A stretch of 64,000 nt of DNA from the NCBI RefSeq assembly GCF_021044795.1, contig NZ_JAJNOP010000003.1; one strand, written 5' to 3'. Below, in pieces: positions 32,792 to 42,041 of the stretch; position 1 is the stretch's first letter, and each line of letters opens with the position of its first letter. The translations under genes and the position numbers were made by a program. The notes beneath the pieces were generated by a model. The model saw nothing but the letters and a program-made list of their open reading frames with translations, was not told the origin of the DNA and ran no database searches. Source of the stretch: Acidaminococcus hominis (GTDB lineage: Bacteria; Bacillota; Negativicutes; Acidaminococcales; Acidaminococcaceae).

Positions 32792-34771
32792 TTAGCAAAG
32801 CTTGGCACCAGCAGGAATATGAGGATCTACCTGCAATAGCTGCAGTTTCCGATCTTCTCCTTCATGGTATTCTGCAGACAGCAGCATACCGCAGGATTCC
32901 ACACCCATCATCTTCCGCGGAGGCAGATTGATGATGGCAATACAGGTCTTGCCAATCAAATCTTCCGGTTCATAGAAAGCGTGAATACCGCTCAGGATGG
33001 TCCGGTCCGTACCCGTTCCGTCATCCAGGGTAAACTGGAGCAGCTTTTTGCTCTTGGGCACTGCAAAGCAGTCTTTGACCTTCACAGCCCGGAAATCGCA
33101 GGCAGCGAAATTATCAAATTCCACCTGGTCCTCAAACAGCGGCTCAATGGTTACCTTGGAGAAGTCAATTTCCACAGGTACAGCGGCGCTTTGGACTTCC
33201 ACTACTTTTTCCCCAGCAGCAGCGGGTACTTCCGCAGCCTTGTTGTCGGCTTTTTGGGCCTCCAGAGGTCTCATAGTGGGGAACAGCAGCACGTCACGGA
33301 TGGAAACGGCTCCGGTCAGGAACATTACCAGACGGTCGATGCCGATACCCAGACCGCCTGTAGGAGGCAGGCCATGCATCAGGGCATTGATGAAGTCTTC
33401 GTCCATCATGCCAGCTTCGTCGTCCCCGGCAGCCCGTTCTTCCACTTGTTTTTCAAACCGTTCTCTTTGGTCAATGGGGTCATTCAGTTCGGTAAAGCCA
33501 TTGCACAGCTCCCGTCCATAAATGAAGCCTTCAAAACGATCGGTAATTTCCGGATCGGCTTGGCTGCTTTTGGCCAAAGGAGAAATTTCCTTGGGATGGC
33601 CCGTAATAAATACCGGCTGCACCAATTCTTTTTCTACGTATGCATCAAAGAAAGCGTTCAGGATTTTACCTACGCCCCAGGCAGGTTCGAAAGCCACATT
33701 GGCTTCCTTGGCCATTTTCCGGGCTTCTTCCACGTCCTTGACACTGGTAAAGTCCTTGCCGCTGTACTTCTTCACCGCTTCAATCATGGTCATCCGCGGC
33801 CAGGGAGGGGTCAGGTCGATTTCCGTACCTTCGTAGGAAATCTTCATGGTACCCAGTACCCGCTGTGCAGTTTCCGAAACGAGCTTTTCGGTAATGTCCA
33901 TCATGGTATTGAAATCACCGTAAGCCTGATACAATTCCAGGGTGGTGAATTCCGGGTTGTGTTTGATGTCCATGCCTTCGTTGCGGAAGACGCGGCCCAA
34001 TTCATATACCCGTTCCATGCCGCCTACAATCAGGCGCTTCAGGTTTAGTTCGGTAGCAATGCGCAGGTACAGGTCAATGTCCAAGGCATTGTGGTGGGTG
34101 ACAAAAGGACGGGCCGTAGCACCGCCGGAAATGGTGTTCAGAACCGGGGTTTCTACTTCCAGATAGCCTTCGTCATCCAAAATATGGCGGATACTCTTGA
34201 TAATCTGGGTCCGTTTGATGAAGACCTCCCGGACTTCCGGATTTACAATCAGATCCACATAACGCTGGCGGTAACGGATTTCCTTGTCCTTCAGGCCGTG
34301 CCATTTTTCCGGCAGGGGTTTCAGGGCCTTGCTGAGGAATTCCAGTTTCTGTACGCGAATGGAAGGTTCACCCATATGGGTTTTGAAAACAACGCCTTCC
34401 ACGCCTACAATATCGCCAATATCCAGCAGTTTTACTACGCTGTAGGCGTCTTCGCCCATTTCGTCCTTGCGGACATACAGCTGAATCTTACCGGTTTTAT
34501 CCTGCAAATCCATAAAGCAGGTTTTGCCATGGCCGCGGATGGCCATCAAACGGCCAGCCACCTTCACTACCGTACCGGCAGCTTCCATAGCTTCTACCTG
34601 ATCATGTACTTCTTTGGTATGATGGGTTACTTCATAGGCATGGCCAAACGGCAGAATGCCCTTTTCTTCCAGCTTCCGGGCTTTTTCCAGACGAACAGCC
34701 ATTTGTTCGTTCAGTTCTTCTTCGCCCAAGCCTTCCTTTGCGTCCGTGGGGCTAATCTTTTCTTCGGACAT
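32792..34771 (-). CDS. lysS: lysyl-tRNA synthetase with C-terminal tRNA-binding domain
   Basis: Class II synthetase charging tRNA-Lys. Residues 1-490 are a normal LysS: N-terminal OB anticodon domain (VAGRLMAIRGHGKTCFMDLQDKTG), motif 2 (RVFRNEGMDIKHNPEFTTLE) and motif 3 (GIGIDRLVMFLTGAVSIRDVLLFPTMRP). Beyond the usual end, an about 55-residue Ala/Val-rich linker leads into a Trbp111/EMAP-type tRNA-binding OB domain (about 545-659; FRAVKVKDCFAVPKSKKLLQFTLDDGTG, GKTCIAIINLPPRKMMGVESCGMLLSA). That domain is usual on MetG and PheT, not on LysS. The gene starts four bases after greA. Confidence 0.95.
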   Translation of the reverse strand: MSEEKISPTDAKEGLGEEELNEQMAVRLEKARKLEEKGILPFGHAYEVTHHTKEVHDQVEAMEAAGTVVKVAGRLMAIRGHGKTCFMDLQDKTGKIQLYVRKDEMGEDAYSVVKLLDIGDIVGVEGVVFKTHMGEPSIRVQKLEFLSKALKPLPEKWHGLKDKEIRYRQRYVDLIVNPEVREVFIKRTQIIKSIRHILDDEGYLEVETPVLNTISGGATARPFVTHHNALDIDLYLRIATELNLKRLIVGGMERVYELGRVFRNEGMDIKHNPEFTTLELYQAYGDFNTMMDITEKLVSETAQRVLGTMKISYEGTEIDLTPPWPRMTMIEAVKKYSGKDFTSVKDVEEARKMAKEANVAFEPAWGVGKILNAFFDAYVEKELVQPVFITGHPKEISPLAKSSQADPEITDRFEGFIYGRELCNGFTELNDPIDQRERFEKQVEERAAGDDEAGMMDEDFINALMHGLPPTGGLGIGIDRLVMFLTGAVSIRDVLLFPTMRPLEAQKADNKAAEVPAAAGEKVVEVQSAAVPVEIDFSKVTIEPLFEDQVEFDNFAACDFRAVKVKDCFAVPKSKKLLQFTLDDGTGTDRTILSGIHAFYEPEDLIGKTCIAIINLPPRKMMGVESCGMLLSAEYHEGEDRKLQLLQVDPHIPAGAKLC

Positions 34772-34775
34772 GAAA

Positions 34776-35285
34776 TCACTCCTTGGCTTTCTTCTTTTTG
34801 GTGGTGGGTTTGCTGATGGCTACAATCTTATAGCTCAGTTCGCCGGCGGGAGTGGGTACCTTTACAACGGAATCCACTTTTTGTCCCAAAATGGCTTTGC
34901 CCACAGGGGATTCGTTGGAAATCCGGGGCGGTTCAGCCATGGGATCGGCTTCGGTAGTACCTACAACGGTATATTCTTCCTGTTCGCCGGTTTCCATATC
35001 TTCAATCTTGACTTTGGAACCCAGGGAAACCACGCTTTTGTTGATTTCGGAATCTTTGATAACCTTGGCATTGCGTACCATCTTTTCCAAGGTCAGAATA
35101 CGGCCTTCTACGAAAGCCTGTTCATTCTTGGCATCATCGTACTCGGAGTTTTCGCTGATATCACCATAGGAAATGGCAATCTTCAAGCGTTCAGCAACCT
35201 GCTGTCTTTTCTCGGAACGAAGATAATCCAGTTCATCTTCTAATTTTTTCAGACCTTCTTCGGTCAGTATCGTTTGTTCAGCCAT
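34776..35285 (-). CDS. greA: transcription elongation factor GreA
   Basis: Rescues backtracked RNA polymerase by stimulating transcript cleavage. The 169-residue product (usual length 158, plus a Lys-rich tail KPTTKKKKAKE) has the coiled coil with LTEEGLKKLEDELDYL, the acidic tip GDISENSEYDDAKNEQ near 40-55, and the FKBP-like C domain (ISNESPVGKAILGQKVDS). It begins a unit with lysS and has a perfect-consensus promoter. Confidence 0.96.
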   Translation of the reverse strand: MAEQTILTEEGLKKLEDELDYLRSEKRQQVAERLKIAISYGDISENSEYDDAKNEQAFVEGRILTLEKMVRNAKVIKDSEINKSVVSLGSKVKIEDMETGEQEEYTVVGTTEADPMAEPPRISNESPVGKAILGQKVDSVVKVPTPAGELSYKIVAISKPTTKKKKAKE

Positions 35286-35344
35286 TGTTCACGACTCCTT
35301 TATAGGCCTTAAGGCACTGCTTGCTTACTTAACGTATCTTGTAA

Positions 35345-35373
35345 ATTATAGGTTTTTACGCTCTTTTTGTCAA
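35345..35373 (-). promoter_or_regulatory. perfect-consensus promoter of greA-lysS
   Basis: TTGACA, 17 bases, TATAAT on the minus strand; the 10-base palindrome GCCTTAAGGC at 35304-35313 lies in the leader. Confidence 0.9.
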
Positions 35374-35568
35374 TCTTACGCCGCCAGAAGAACGTTATTT
35401 TGTTTCATTATATTAGGAAGTCTGCCGATAGGCTCTCCAACCAGCGGTTCTTTTCAGGTCCCGCTTCACACATTTTTTTACAAATTGCCGGGAAAGGAAA
35501 TCCGCCAGTTTCCTGTCTGCAAACTTTCCTGAACAAATTCCCTTTTTCTTTATGCAATGATAAGAATG

Positions 35569-35577
35569 TGATATAAT
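35569..35577 (+). promoter_or_regulatory. extended -10 promoter of the class A PBP gene
   Basis: TGATATAAT is an extended -10 with a perfect hexamer; the -35 (TTTATG, 17 bases upstream) is weak. Confidence 0.6.
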
Positions 35578-35628
35578 ACCGATAAACTGAGTTCTGAACT
35601 TTATTCACTTTATTTAGGAGCTGACGCG

Positions 35629-37755
35629 ATGACAAGAAATTCCAACAAGAACTGGAAAGACCTTTTCGGTTCGAAAAATCCGCGCAGAAGAAAGAAATTA
35701 GGCAGCACGATTTTTTCTGCTGTTCTCGCTTTGATTCTGGTGGGCTTTTTATCGGTTGCCGCCTTTTTTGCCCTGGCAAAATTTACGACAGCCAAAATAC
35801 TTTCCAAGGACATGGTTCCCATGGCCTCCTCCCAATTTTTCTATGCCAATGGTGATTTGATCACCACCGTAGATTCGGAAGAAGACCGGATTCCCGTAAC
35901 CATCGACAAGGTGCCCCAAAACCTGCAAAACGCCTTTCTGGCCGCAGAAGATATCCGCTTCTACGAACACAGCGGTATCGACTTCCGGGGAATTGGCCGT
36001 GCCATCTACACCTACATCCGCTACGGCGAAGTCCAGGGCGGCAGTACCATTACCCAGCAGCTGGCCAAAAACTACTTCCTGACCCAGGAAAGAACCCTGA
36101 CCCGGAAAATCCATGAGGCTTTTATTGCCCTGCAGATTGAGCAGAAGTACACCAAGAAGGAAATCCTGGAAATGTACATGAACCAGATTTACTTCGGCCA
36201 AGGTGCCTATGGTGTAGAAACCGCTGCCAACACCTACTTCGGCAAGCACGTCCAGGACCTGGATTTGGCCCAATGTGCCATGATTGCCGGGATTCCCAAG
36301 AGCCCCAACTACTTCTCCCCCCTGGCCAACCCCAAAGCCGCCAAAGAACGGCAGCAGACCGTGCTGGACCAGATGGTCAAGTATGGGTTCATTACCCAGG
36401 AACAGGCAGACGCCGCCTACGCAGAACCCCTGACCTACAAGAGTCTTAACGACAGCCCGGGTTCCAAGAAGTACTTCATTGATTACTGCATCCAGATTCT
36501 GGTGGACAAATATGGTCCCGATGCCGTGTATAAACAAGGCCTGAAGGTCTATACCTCCCTGGATCCTGAAATGCAGAAAGCAGCCGAAGAAGCCGCTGCC
36601 CTGACCCCCACCTACTACACCGATGACAACAAATTGAAGCAGCCCCAGTCGGCCATTGTGGCTATCGATCCTCAGACCGGCTACATCCGGGCCATGATCG
36701 GCGGCCGGGGTTCCGACCAGTTCAACCGTGCAGTCATGGCTGAACGCCAGCCCGGTTCTGCTTTCAAAGCCTTTGTGTATCTGAATGCCCTGGAACACGG
36801 CGCCACCCCCAATGACATTGTGGATGACTCCCCCATTCCCGGCAATTGGAATCCCCAGAACTTTGACCGCCGCTTCCACGGCCGGATGACCCTGCGTACG
36901 GCCCTGACCTATTCCTACAACGTGCCTGCGGTCAAGATCAGTGAGAAGTACGGCAACAGCAATGTCCTGGCCCTGGCCAAGAAAATGGGCATCACCACCC
37001 TGGTAGAAGACGGACCCCAATCCGACAACAACTCTGCCATGGCTTTGGGCGGCCTGACCCACGGCGTAACGCCGCTGGAAATGGCCGGTGCCTACGGCGC
37101 CATTGCCAACATGGGCAAATACAACAAACCCACTCCCATCGTGAAGATTCTGGACCGGAACGGCAAGGTTCTGTACGAACATAAGGACGACCCCGTAACT
37201 GTCTGCAAGCCTTCCAGCGCCTATATGCTGATTTCAATGATGCGGGATGTAATGACCCGCGGCACAGGCCGGGCAGCTGCCATTAACCGTCCTGCGGCCG
37301 GCAAGACCGGTACCACCAGTGAATACCGGGATGCCTGGTTTGTGGGCTTTACTCCCAACCTGGCCTGCGCAGTCTGGATTGGTGATGACAACAACGACTC
37401 CCTGGGTGAAATGACCGGCGGCGGCGAACCTGCCGTGCTGTGGCGCACCTTTATGAGCCGTGCGGTAGCAGAACTGCCCCGGGAAGATTTCGAAGCCCCT
37501 GCCGGCTTCAAGATGCCTGCAGCCAAGGCTGAACCTCCTGCCCAGGATACCAAGAAGGACGACAAGAAAAAGACCGACGACAAGGATAAGAAGACAACGG
37601 ACAAGAAGAACGCCAACACCAGCAGTGATGACACCTCTTCCAACAATGACGAGGATGCCCTGCCAGGAGGCGGCAATGTTCCCAAACCGCCTTCTTCTTC
37701 CAGCGGTTCCAAGAGCAGCGCTGCACCTCCTCCGGTGCGCCCGCCCAAGCAATAA
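35629..37755 (+). CDS. class A penicillin-binding protein (PBP1A-type)
   Basis: Bifunctional peptidoglycan polymerase and crosslinker in the cytoplasmic membrane. The 708 residues contain a membrane anchor (about 24-46), a GT51 glycosyltransferase (catalytic E107 in EDIRFYEHSGIDFRG; GGSTITQQLAKNYF) and a transpeptidase with S377-AFK, S429-YN and K559-TG. A long low-complexity tail from about 625 is Lys/Asp-rich, then Pro/Ser-rich. GGAG lies eight bases before the ATG. The tail may contact the wall or partner proteins. It is monocistronic. Confidence 0.94.
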   Translation: MTRNSNKNWKDLFGSKNPRRRKKLGSTIFSAVLALILVGFLSVAAFFALAKFTTAKILSKDMVPMASSQFFYANGDLITTVDSEEDRIPVTIDKVPQNLQNAFLAAEDIRFYEHSGIDFRGIGRAIYTYIRYGEVQGGSTITQQLAKNYFLTQERTLTRKIHEAFIALQIEQKYTKKEILEMYMNQIYFGQGAYGVETAANTYFGKHVQDLDLAQCAMIAGIPKSPNYFSPLANPKAAKERQQTVLDQMVKYGFITQEQADAAYAEPLTYKSLNDSPGSKKYFIDYCIQILVDKYGPDAVYKQGLKVYTSLDPEMQKAAEEAAALTPTYYTDDNKLKQPQSAIVAIDPQTGYIRAMIGGRGSDQFNRAVMAERQPGSAFKAFVYLNALEHGATPNDIVDDSPIPGNWNPQNFDRRFHGRMTLRTALTYSYNVPAVKISEKYGNSNVLALAKKMGITTLVEDGPQSDNNSAMALGGLTHGVTPLEMAGAYGAIANMGKYNKPTPIVKILDRNGKVLYEHKDDPVTVCKPSSAYMLISMMRDVMTRGTGRAAAINRPAAGKTGTTSEYRDAWFVGFTPNLACAVWIGDDNNDSLGEMTGGGEPAVLWRTFMSRAVAELPREDFEAPAGFKMPAAKAEPPAQDTKKDDKKKTDDKDKKTTDKKNANTSSDDTSSNNDEDALPGGGNVPKPPSSSSGSKSSAAPPPVRPPKQ

Positions 37756-37804
37756 AAGAAATCCCATCAGAACGTCCAAATGGACCTCTGATGGGATTTC
37801 TTTT
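37754..37804 (+). terminator. intrinsic terminator of the PBP gene
   Basis: AAAGAAATCCCATCAGA pairs with TCTGATGGGATTTCTTTT. Confidence 0.92.
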
Positions 37805-37910
37805 TAGGTTAAAGCAACTTTATGTCTAAGTCTCCTGTGCCGCTTAAAAGGGAAATATGTCCCTGCTGAAGCCTTCTACAAAAGAGCTTAACCTATCCTC
37901 CCTTAAACGT

Positions 37911-37944
37911 AAAAATCCGGGTGCCTAGCGGCACCCGGATTTTT
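37911..37944. terminator. intrinsic terminator of the carboxyltransferase gene
   Basis: A perfect 15-base stem AAAAATCCGGGTGCC / GGCACCCGGATTTTT around TAGC. Confidence 0.92.
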
Positions 37945-37947
37945 GTT

Positions 37948-39300
37948 TTATCTGTTGTTTTTGAAGAAAGCCAGGGCTACTTCAGGGAACAGTGCATAGG
38001 ACAGCACATCTTCCACGGTAGCATTAGGATAACCCTTGGCTGCCAGGTCGGCACGCATCTTTTCCATTTGCGGAGCGATGTCATCAGCCGGTCTGTAGGT
38101 AATGGGTTCTTCGCCTTTCTTCAGGACCAGTTTCTTCAGTTCTTCGCTGATGGGTCCCGGAGTCTTGCCGTATTTGCCGCGCACGATATCTTTTACTTCC
38201 TTCGGAATCATCTTGTACCGGCCGAACATAACGTTCAGGGTAGCCATGGAGCCTACAATCTGGCTGGAAGGAGTTACCAGCGGAGGATAACCCAGGTCAG
38301 CACGAACTTTCGGCATTTCCTTCAGCAGGTCTTCGTACTTATCGGCAACACCTTGTTCAGTCAGCTGCTTACGCAGGTTGCTGAGCATACCGCCAGGAAT
38401 CTGGAAGCTCAGAACCTGAGGATTGATGCCAATGTTGGTGTTCAGATTGAAAGTCTTTTCCAGATCTGCACGAACCTTCTTGAAATGGTCGGCAATCGGA
38501 TACAGCTTGTTCACATCAATTTTAGTATCCCGTTCAGTACCTTGCAGGGTGTAGACCAGGGATTCGGTGCAGGTATGGCTGGTGCTTTCAGCAAAGGGAG
38601 ACATGGCAGTATCCACAATGTCAGCGCCGGCTTCTACAGCCTTCAGAATGGTCATAGCGCCCATGCCGCTGGTGCAGTGGGAATGTACGTTGATGGGGAT
38701 GTTGATTTCTTTCTTCAGGGCAGATACCAGAGAGTAGCAGGCATAGGGAGCCAGCAGACCGGACATATCTTTGATGCAGATGGAATCTGCGCCCATTTCC
38801 ACCAGTTCCTTGGCCAGCTTCAGATAGTCGCTGTCCTTATGGTACGGGCTGATGGTGTATACCAGGGTGCCCTGGGCATGTGCGCCGGCAGCCTTGGTTG
38901 CCTTCATAGCCGTTTCCAGGTTCCGGGTATCATTGAAAGCATCAAAAATACGGATGATGTCGATACCGTTATCTACGCTGCGTTTCACGAATTCGCTAAC
39001 CACATCATCGGCGTAATGGTTGTAGCCCAGGATGTTTTGGCCGCGGAGCAGCATTTGCAGTTTGGTGTTCTTAACGTGTTTACGGATGGTACGCAGGCGT
39101 TCCCAGGGATCTTCGTTCAGGAAGCGCAGGCAGGAGTCAAACGTTGCGCCGCCCCAAGCTTCCAAAGCGTAGAAGCCGCAGTCATCCAGGGCTTCCAGTA
39201 CAGGAAGCATATCGCTGGTACGCATTCTGGTAGCGCAGATGGACTGATGACCATCTCTCAGGACCGTTTCCACAATTTTAACGGGATTCGGATTATTCAT
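37948..39300 (-). CDS. pyruvate/oxaloacetate carboxyltransferase subunit (PycB/OadA-like, no biotin domain)
   Basis: TIM-barrel carboxyltransferase that moves CO2 between oxaloacetate or another keto acid and biotin. The 450-residue product has VETVLRDGHQS, RIFDAFND, CIKDMSGLLAPYACYSL (active-site lysine) and NVHSHCTSGMGAM (metal histidines). It ends at ALFPEVALAFFKNNR, without the C-terminal biotinyl domain that full OadA carries. It must therefore work with a separate biotin-carrier protein and either a biotin carboxylase or a sodium-pump decarboxylase beta subunit, none of which is in this window. GGAGG precedes the ATG. Confidence 0.9.
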   Translation of the reverse strand: MNNPNPVKIVETVLRDGHQSICATRMRTSDMLPVLEALDDCGFYALEAWGGATFDSCLRFLNEDPWERLRTIRKHVKNTKLQMLLRGQNILGYNHYADDVVSEFVKRSVDNGIDIIRIFDAFNDTRNLETAMKATKAAGAHAQGTLVYTISPYHKDSDYLKLAKELVEMGADSICIKDMSGLLAPYACYSLVSALKKEINIPINVHSHCTSGMGAMTILKAVEAGADIVDTAMSPFAESTSHTCTESLVYTLQGTERDTKIDVNKLYPIADHFKKVRADLEKTFNLNTNIGINPQVLSFQIPGGMLSNLRKQLTEQGVADKYEDLLKEMPKVRADLGYPPLVTPSSQIVGSMATLNVMFGRYKMIPKEVKDIVRGKYGKTPGPISEELKKLVLKKGEEPITYRPADDIAPQMEKMRADLAAKGYPNATVEDVLSYALFPEVALAFFKNNR

Positions 39301-39459
39301 TACTCAACCTCCTAAATTGGTACTTCATAGCCTATCTATACTCTGGTATTATAACATAATCCCCTACAGTACGGTAATATATTCTGGGTTATCCTATTTA
39401 TTAGATAACTCTTATCTTTCGCCAAACCCGCACCAAGCCTGGGTCTGTATGACAAACGA

Positions 39460-39502
39460 AGCCGGCGCGCCCAGCCTTTCAAAGGCTGAAACGCAGCCGG
39501 CT
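39460..39502. repeat. nested inverted repeat
   Basis: AGCCTTT and AAAGGCT flank a single C, enclosed by AGCCGGC and GCCGGCT. The structure lies in the 257-base gap between the carboxyltransferase gene and the small gene; it could be a terminator of the latter or a cruciform. The rest of that gap shows no gene. Confidence 0.6.
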
Positions 39503-39561
39503 GTCTTTGGGTTTACCCTTAGTCAAGGGGTTGCTGCAGTATAAAGCAAGGCCCCAAAGCC

Positions 39562-39801
39562 CTACTTTTCAAAATTCCAAGGGTAGTCCATTTTATCGGT
39601 CCACTGCCCTTCCCGGTCCTGGTAATAGCCCCGGACCCGGGGAATGGAACCGCCTGCCAGCCACTCCTTGTCGTAAAGTTTCTCTGGAGGGATATTCAGC
39701 TTGGCGCTTTCCTTCTCCAGCCAGCCGGCATACTGCAGAATCAGCGGGGTATCATAGCGGCCTTCCTGTTCCAGCCGTTTGATAAATTCTTCTTTGTCCA
39801 T
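39562..39801 (-). CDS. small protein of unknown function (79 aa)
   Basis: GGAGG seven bases before the ATG and a well-composed charged sequence support a real gene. The product is rich in Glu, Lys and aromatic residues (MDKEEFIKRLEQEGRYDTP, LQYAGWLEKESAKLNIP, PRVRGYYQDREGQWTDKMDYPWNFEK), with no membrane segment. I recognise no family. Confidence 0.7.
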   Translation of the reverse strand: MDKEEFIKRLEQEGRYDTPLILQYAGWLEKESAKLNIPPEKLYDKEWLAGGSIPRVRGYYQDREGQWTDKMDYPWNFEK

Positions 39802-39909
39802 TATACCGCCTCCTTTTTCTGCCCTGAACACTCCCTTTATCTTACCATGCTTTCTGCCCTAAGGACAGCAAAAAGCAAAACCCGGACCGAAAATTGCTTT
39901 CCAGTTATG

Positions 39910-39946
39910 AAAAAACCGCACGGAGGAAATCTCCATGCGGTTTTTT
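39910..39946. terminator. intrinsic terminator of groES-groEL
   Basis: AAACCGCACGGAG pairs with CTCCATGCGGTTT (one mismatch) with A and T runs on both sides. Confidence 0.88.
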
Positions 39947-39970
39947 AAGGTTCAGAAACCTAGCTGATGC

Positions 39971-41602
39971 TTACATCATTCCAGGCATTCCGCCGCCCAT
40001 GCCAGGAGCAGCAGGAGCAGCTTCCTTAGCCGGTTTGTCAGCTACAACAGCTTCCGTGGTCAGAATCATGGAAGCGATGGAGGCTGCATTTTGCAGAGCG
40101 CTGCGGGTTACTTTGCAGGGATCCACAATACCGGATTTGATCATGTCAACATATTCGCCAGTCAGAGCGTTGAAGCCAATGCCCTTTTCAGCTTTCTTCA
40201 CAGCTTCAACAATCACAGCGCCTTCCAGGCCTGCGTTGTCAGCGATTTGACGAACCGGAGCTTCAATGGCGCGTTTTACGATTTCAACGCCGGTCTTTTC
40301 ATCGCCTTCAGCTGCAGCAGCCAGTTCTTCCAGAGCAGGCTGTACTTGCAGCAGAGCGGTACCACCGCCGGCAACAATACCTTCAGCCACAGCAGCGCGG
40401 GTAGCGTTCAGGGCATCTTCGATTCTCAGTTTCTTGTCTTTCAGTTCGGTTTCGGTAGCAGCACCAACTTTGATTACAGCTACGCCGCCGGACAATTTAG
40501 CCAAACGTTCTTGCAGTTTTTCTTTATCGAAAGTAGAAGTGGTTTCCGGAATCTGGGCACGGATGGAAGCAACCCGGTCAGCAATGGCTTGTTTGTCGCC
40601 GCCGCCATCAACAATGGTGGTCATATCCTTGGTTACCCGAACTTGGCCGCAGGTACCCAGGTCTTGCAGGGAAGCGCTGTCCAGTTTACGGCCAACTTCT
40701 TCACTGATTACGGTTGCACCGGTCAGGGTAGCAATATCCTGGAGCATAGCCTTGCGGCGATCACCAAAGCCAGGAGCCTTAACAGCTACAGCCTTGAAGG
40801 TGCCACGCAGTCTGTTTACAACCAAGGTAGCCAGAGCTTCGCCTTCCACGTCTTCAGCAATGATCAGCAGTTCACGGCCTTGTTGAACCACTTTTTCCAG
40901 AAGGGGCATAATGTCGTTGATCAGGGTGATCTTCCGGTCCGTAATGAATACGTACGGGTTGGACATTACGGATTCCATCTTATCCGGATCCGTTACCATG
41001 TACGGGGAAATGTAGCCGCGGTCGAATTGCATACCTTCTACAGTTTCCAGGGAAGTATCCATGGTCTTGGATTCTTCAACGGTAATTACGCCATCGTTGC
41101 CAACTTTTTCCATAGCATCGGCAATCAAGCCGCCGATTTCTTCATCCCCAGCGGAGATGGAAGCAACCTGAGCTTTTTCTTCTTTGGTCTTAACATCTTG
41201 TGCGCTCTTCTTCAGTTCTTCAACTAGAACATCGGTAGCTTTCTTGATGCCCTTCTTCAGAACCATGGGGTTGGCACCGGCTACTACGTTCTTCATGCCT
41301 TCGTGCACAATGGATTGGGCCAGAACCGTAGCGGTGGTAGTGCCGTCGCCAGCGATATCGTTGGTTTTGGTAGCAACCTCACGCACCAGGGCAGCGCCCA
41401 TGTTTTCAAACGGATCTTCCAGTTCAATATCTTTAGCAATGGTTACGCCATCGTTGGTGATGGTAGGAGAACCGAATTTCTTTTCAAGAACAACGTTGCG
41501 GCCCTTGGGTCCCAAGGTTACTTTAACAGCATCAGCCAGGGCATTGACACCGCGTTCCAGGCCGCGGCGAGCATCTTCATCAAATTTAATCATTTTAGCC
41601 AT
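39971..41602 (-). CDS. groEL: chaperonin GroEL
   Basis: Double-ring ATP-driven folding chamber. The 543-residue product starts MAKMIKFDEDARRGLERGVN, has the ATP-site LGPKGRNVVL and GDGTTTATVLAQ, the apical domain, and the flexible GGM tail (GMGGGMPGMM). AAGGAG lies about ten bases before ATG 41602. It follows groES by 66 bases under the CIRCE element. Its heat induction is therefore expected through HrcA. Confidence 0.98.
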   Translation of the reverse strand: MAKMIKFDEDARRGLERGVNALADAVKVTLGPKGRNVVLEKKFGSPTITNDGVTIAKDIELEDPFENMGAALVREVATKTNDIAGDGTTTATVLAQSIVHEGMKNVVAGANPMVLKKGIKKATDVLVEELKKSAQDVKTKEEKAQVASISAGDEEIGGLIADAMEKVGNDGVITVEESKTMDTSLETVEGMQFDRGYISPYMVTDPDKMESVMSNPYVFITDRKITLINDIMPLLEKVVQQGRELLIIAEDVEGEALATLVVNRLRGTFKAVAVKAPGFGDRRKAMLQDIATLTGATVISEEVGRKLDSASLQDLGTCGQVRVTKDMTTIVDGGGDKQAIADRVASIRAQIPETTSTFDKEKLQERLAKLSGGVAVIKVGAATETELKDKKLRIEDALNATRAAVAEGIVAGGGTALLQVQPALEELAAAAEGDEKTGVEIVKRAIEAPVRQIADNAGLEGAVIVEAVKKAEKGIGFNALTGEYVDMIKSGIVDPCKVTRSALQNAASIASMILTTEAVVADKPAKEAAPAAPGMGGGMPGMM

Positions 41603-41668
41603 TCTGAAATCTCTCCTTAATTCCAAATTCTATCGGGTAATTGTGTCTTGCTTGCAGAGAGGAATTGC

Positions 41669-41956
41669 TTACTCTACAACAGCCAGGATATCGCTGTCTC
41701 TCAGGATGATGTAATCTTTTTCATCCAGCGTTACATCGCTGCCGGAGTATTTGGCGAATACAACCACATCCCCCACCTTAACTTCGGAGGCAACTCTCGT
41801 ACCATTGTCCAGCAGACGACCGGTACCAACGGCAATCACTTTGCCAGTCTGAGGTTTATCCTTGTGGGCCGTATCGGGCAGATACAAACCGGAACTGGTT
41901 TTCTCCTCTTGTACAATCGGTTCTACTACAACATGGTCATCCAAAGGCTTTAACAT
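41669..41956 (-). CDS. groES: co-chaperonin GroES
   Basis: The 95-residue lid of GroEL with the family N-terminus MLKPLDDHVVVEP, mobile loop EKTSSGLYLPD, and GKVIAVGTGRLLDNG ... DVVVFAKYSGSDVTLD. I choose ATG 41956 (family start, AAAGGGG upstream); an 18-codon upstream reading crosses into the CIRCE element and is rejected. Confidence 0.97.
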   Translation of the reverse strand: MLKPLDDHVVVEPIVQEEKTSSGLYLPDTAHKDKPQTGKVIAVGTGRLLDNGTRVASEVKVGDVVVFAKYSGSDVTLDEKDYIILRDSDILAVVE

Positions 41957-42003
41957 GTTACGAATCCCCTTTCTTATATCACAAATTGGTGTTTTTGATT
42001 TTA

Positions 42004-42030
42004 TTAGCACTCATTTAACAGGAGTGCTAA
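42004..42030. promoter_or_regulatory. CIRCE element (HrcA operator)
   Basis: TTAGCACTC, nine bases, GAGTGCTAA: every arm base matches the CIRCE consensus. It lies between the groES promoter and start codon, so HrcA represses groESL here. Confidence 0.98.
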
Positions 42031-42041
42031 CTACATTACCT

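Noticed and set aside
35749..37182. 477-codon open frame antisense to the class A PBP gene
   Set aside because: It mirrors codon bias of the real gene, has no ribosome-binding site, and its translation has no recognisable domain.
37921..39315. 464-codon open frame opposite the carboxyltransferase
   Set aside because: Antisense shadow of a clearly identified gene; it also runs through a terminator hairpin.
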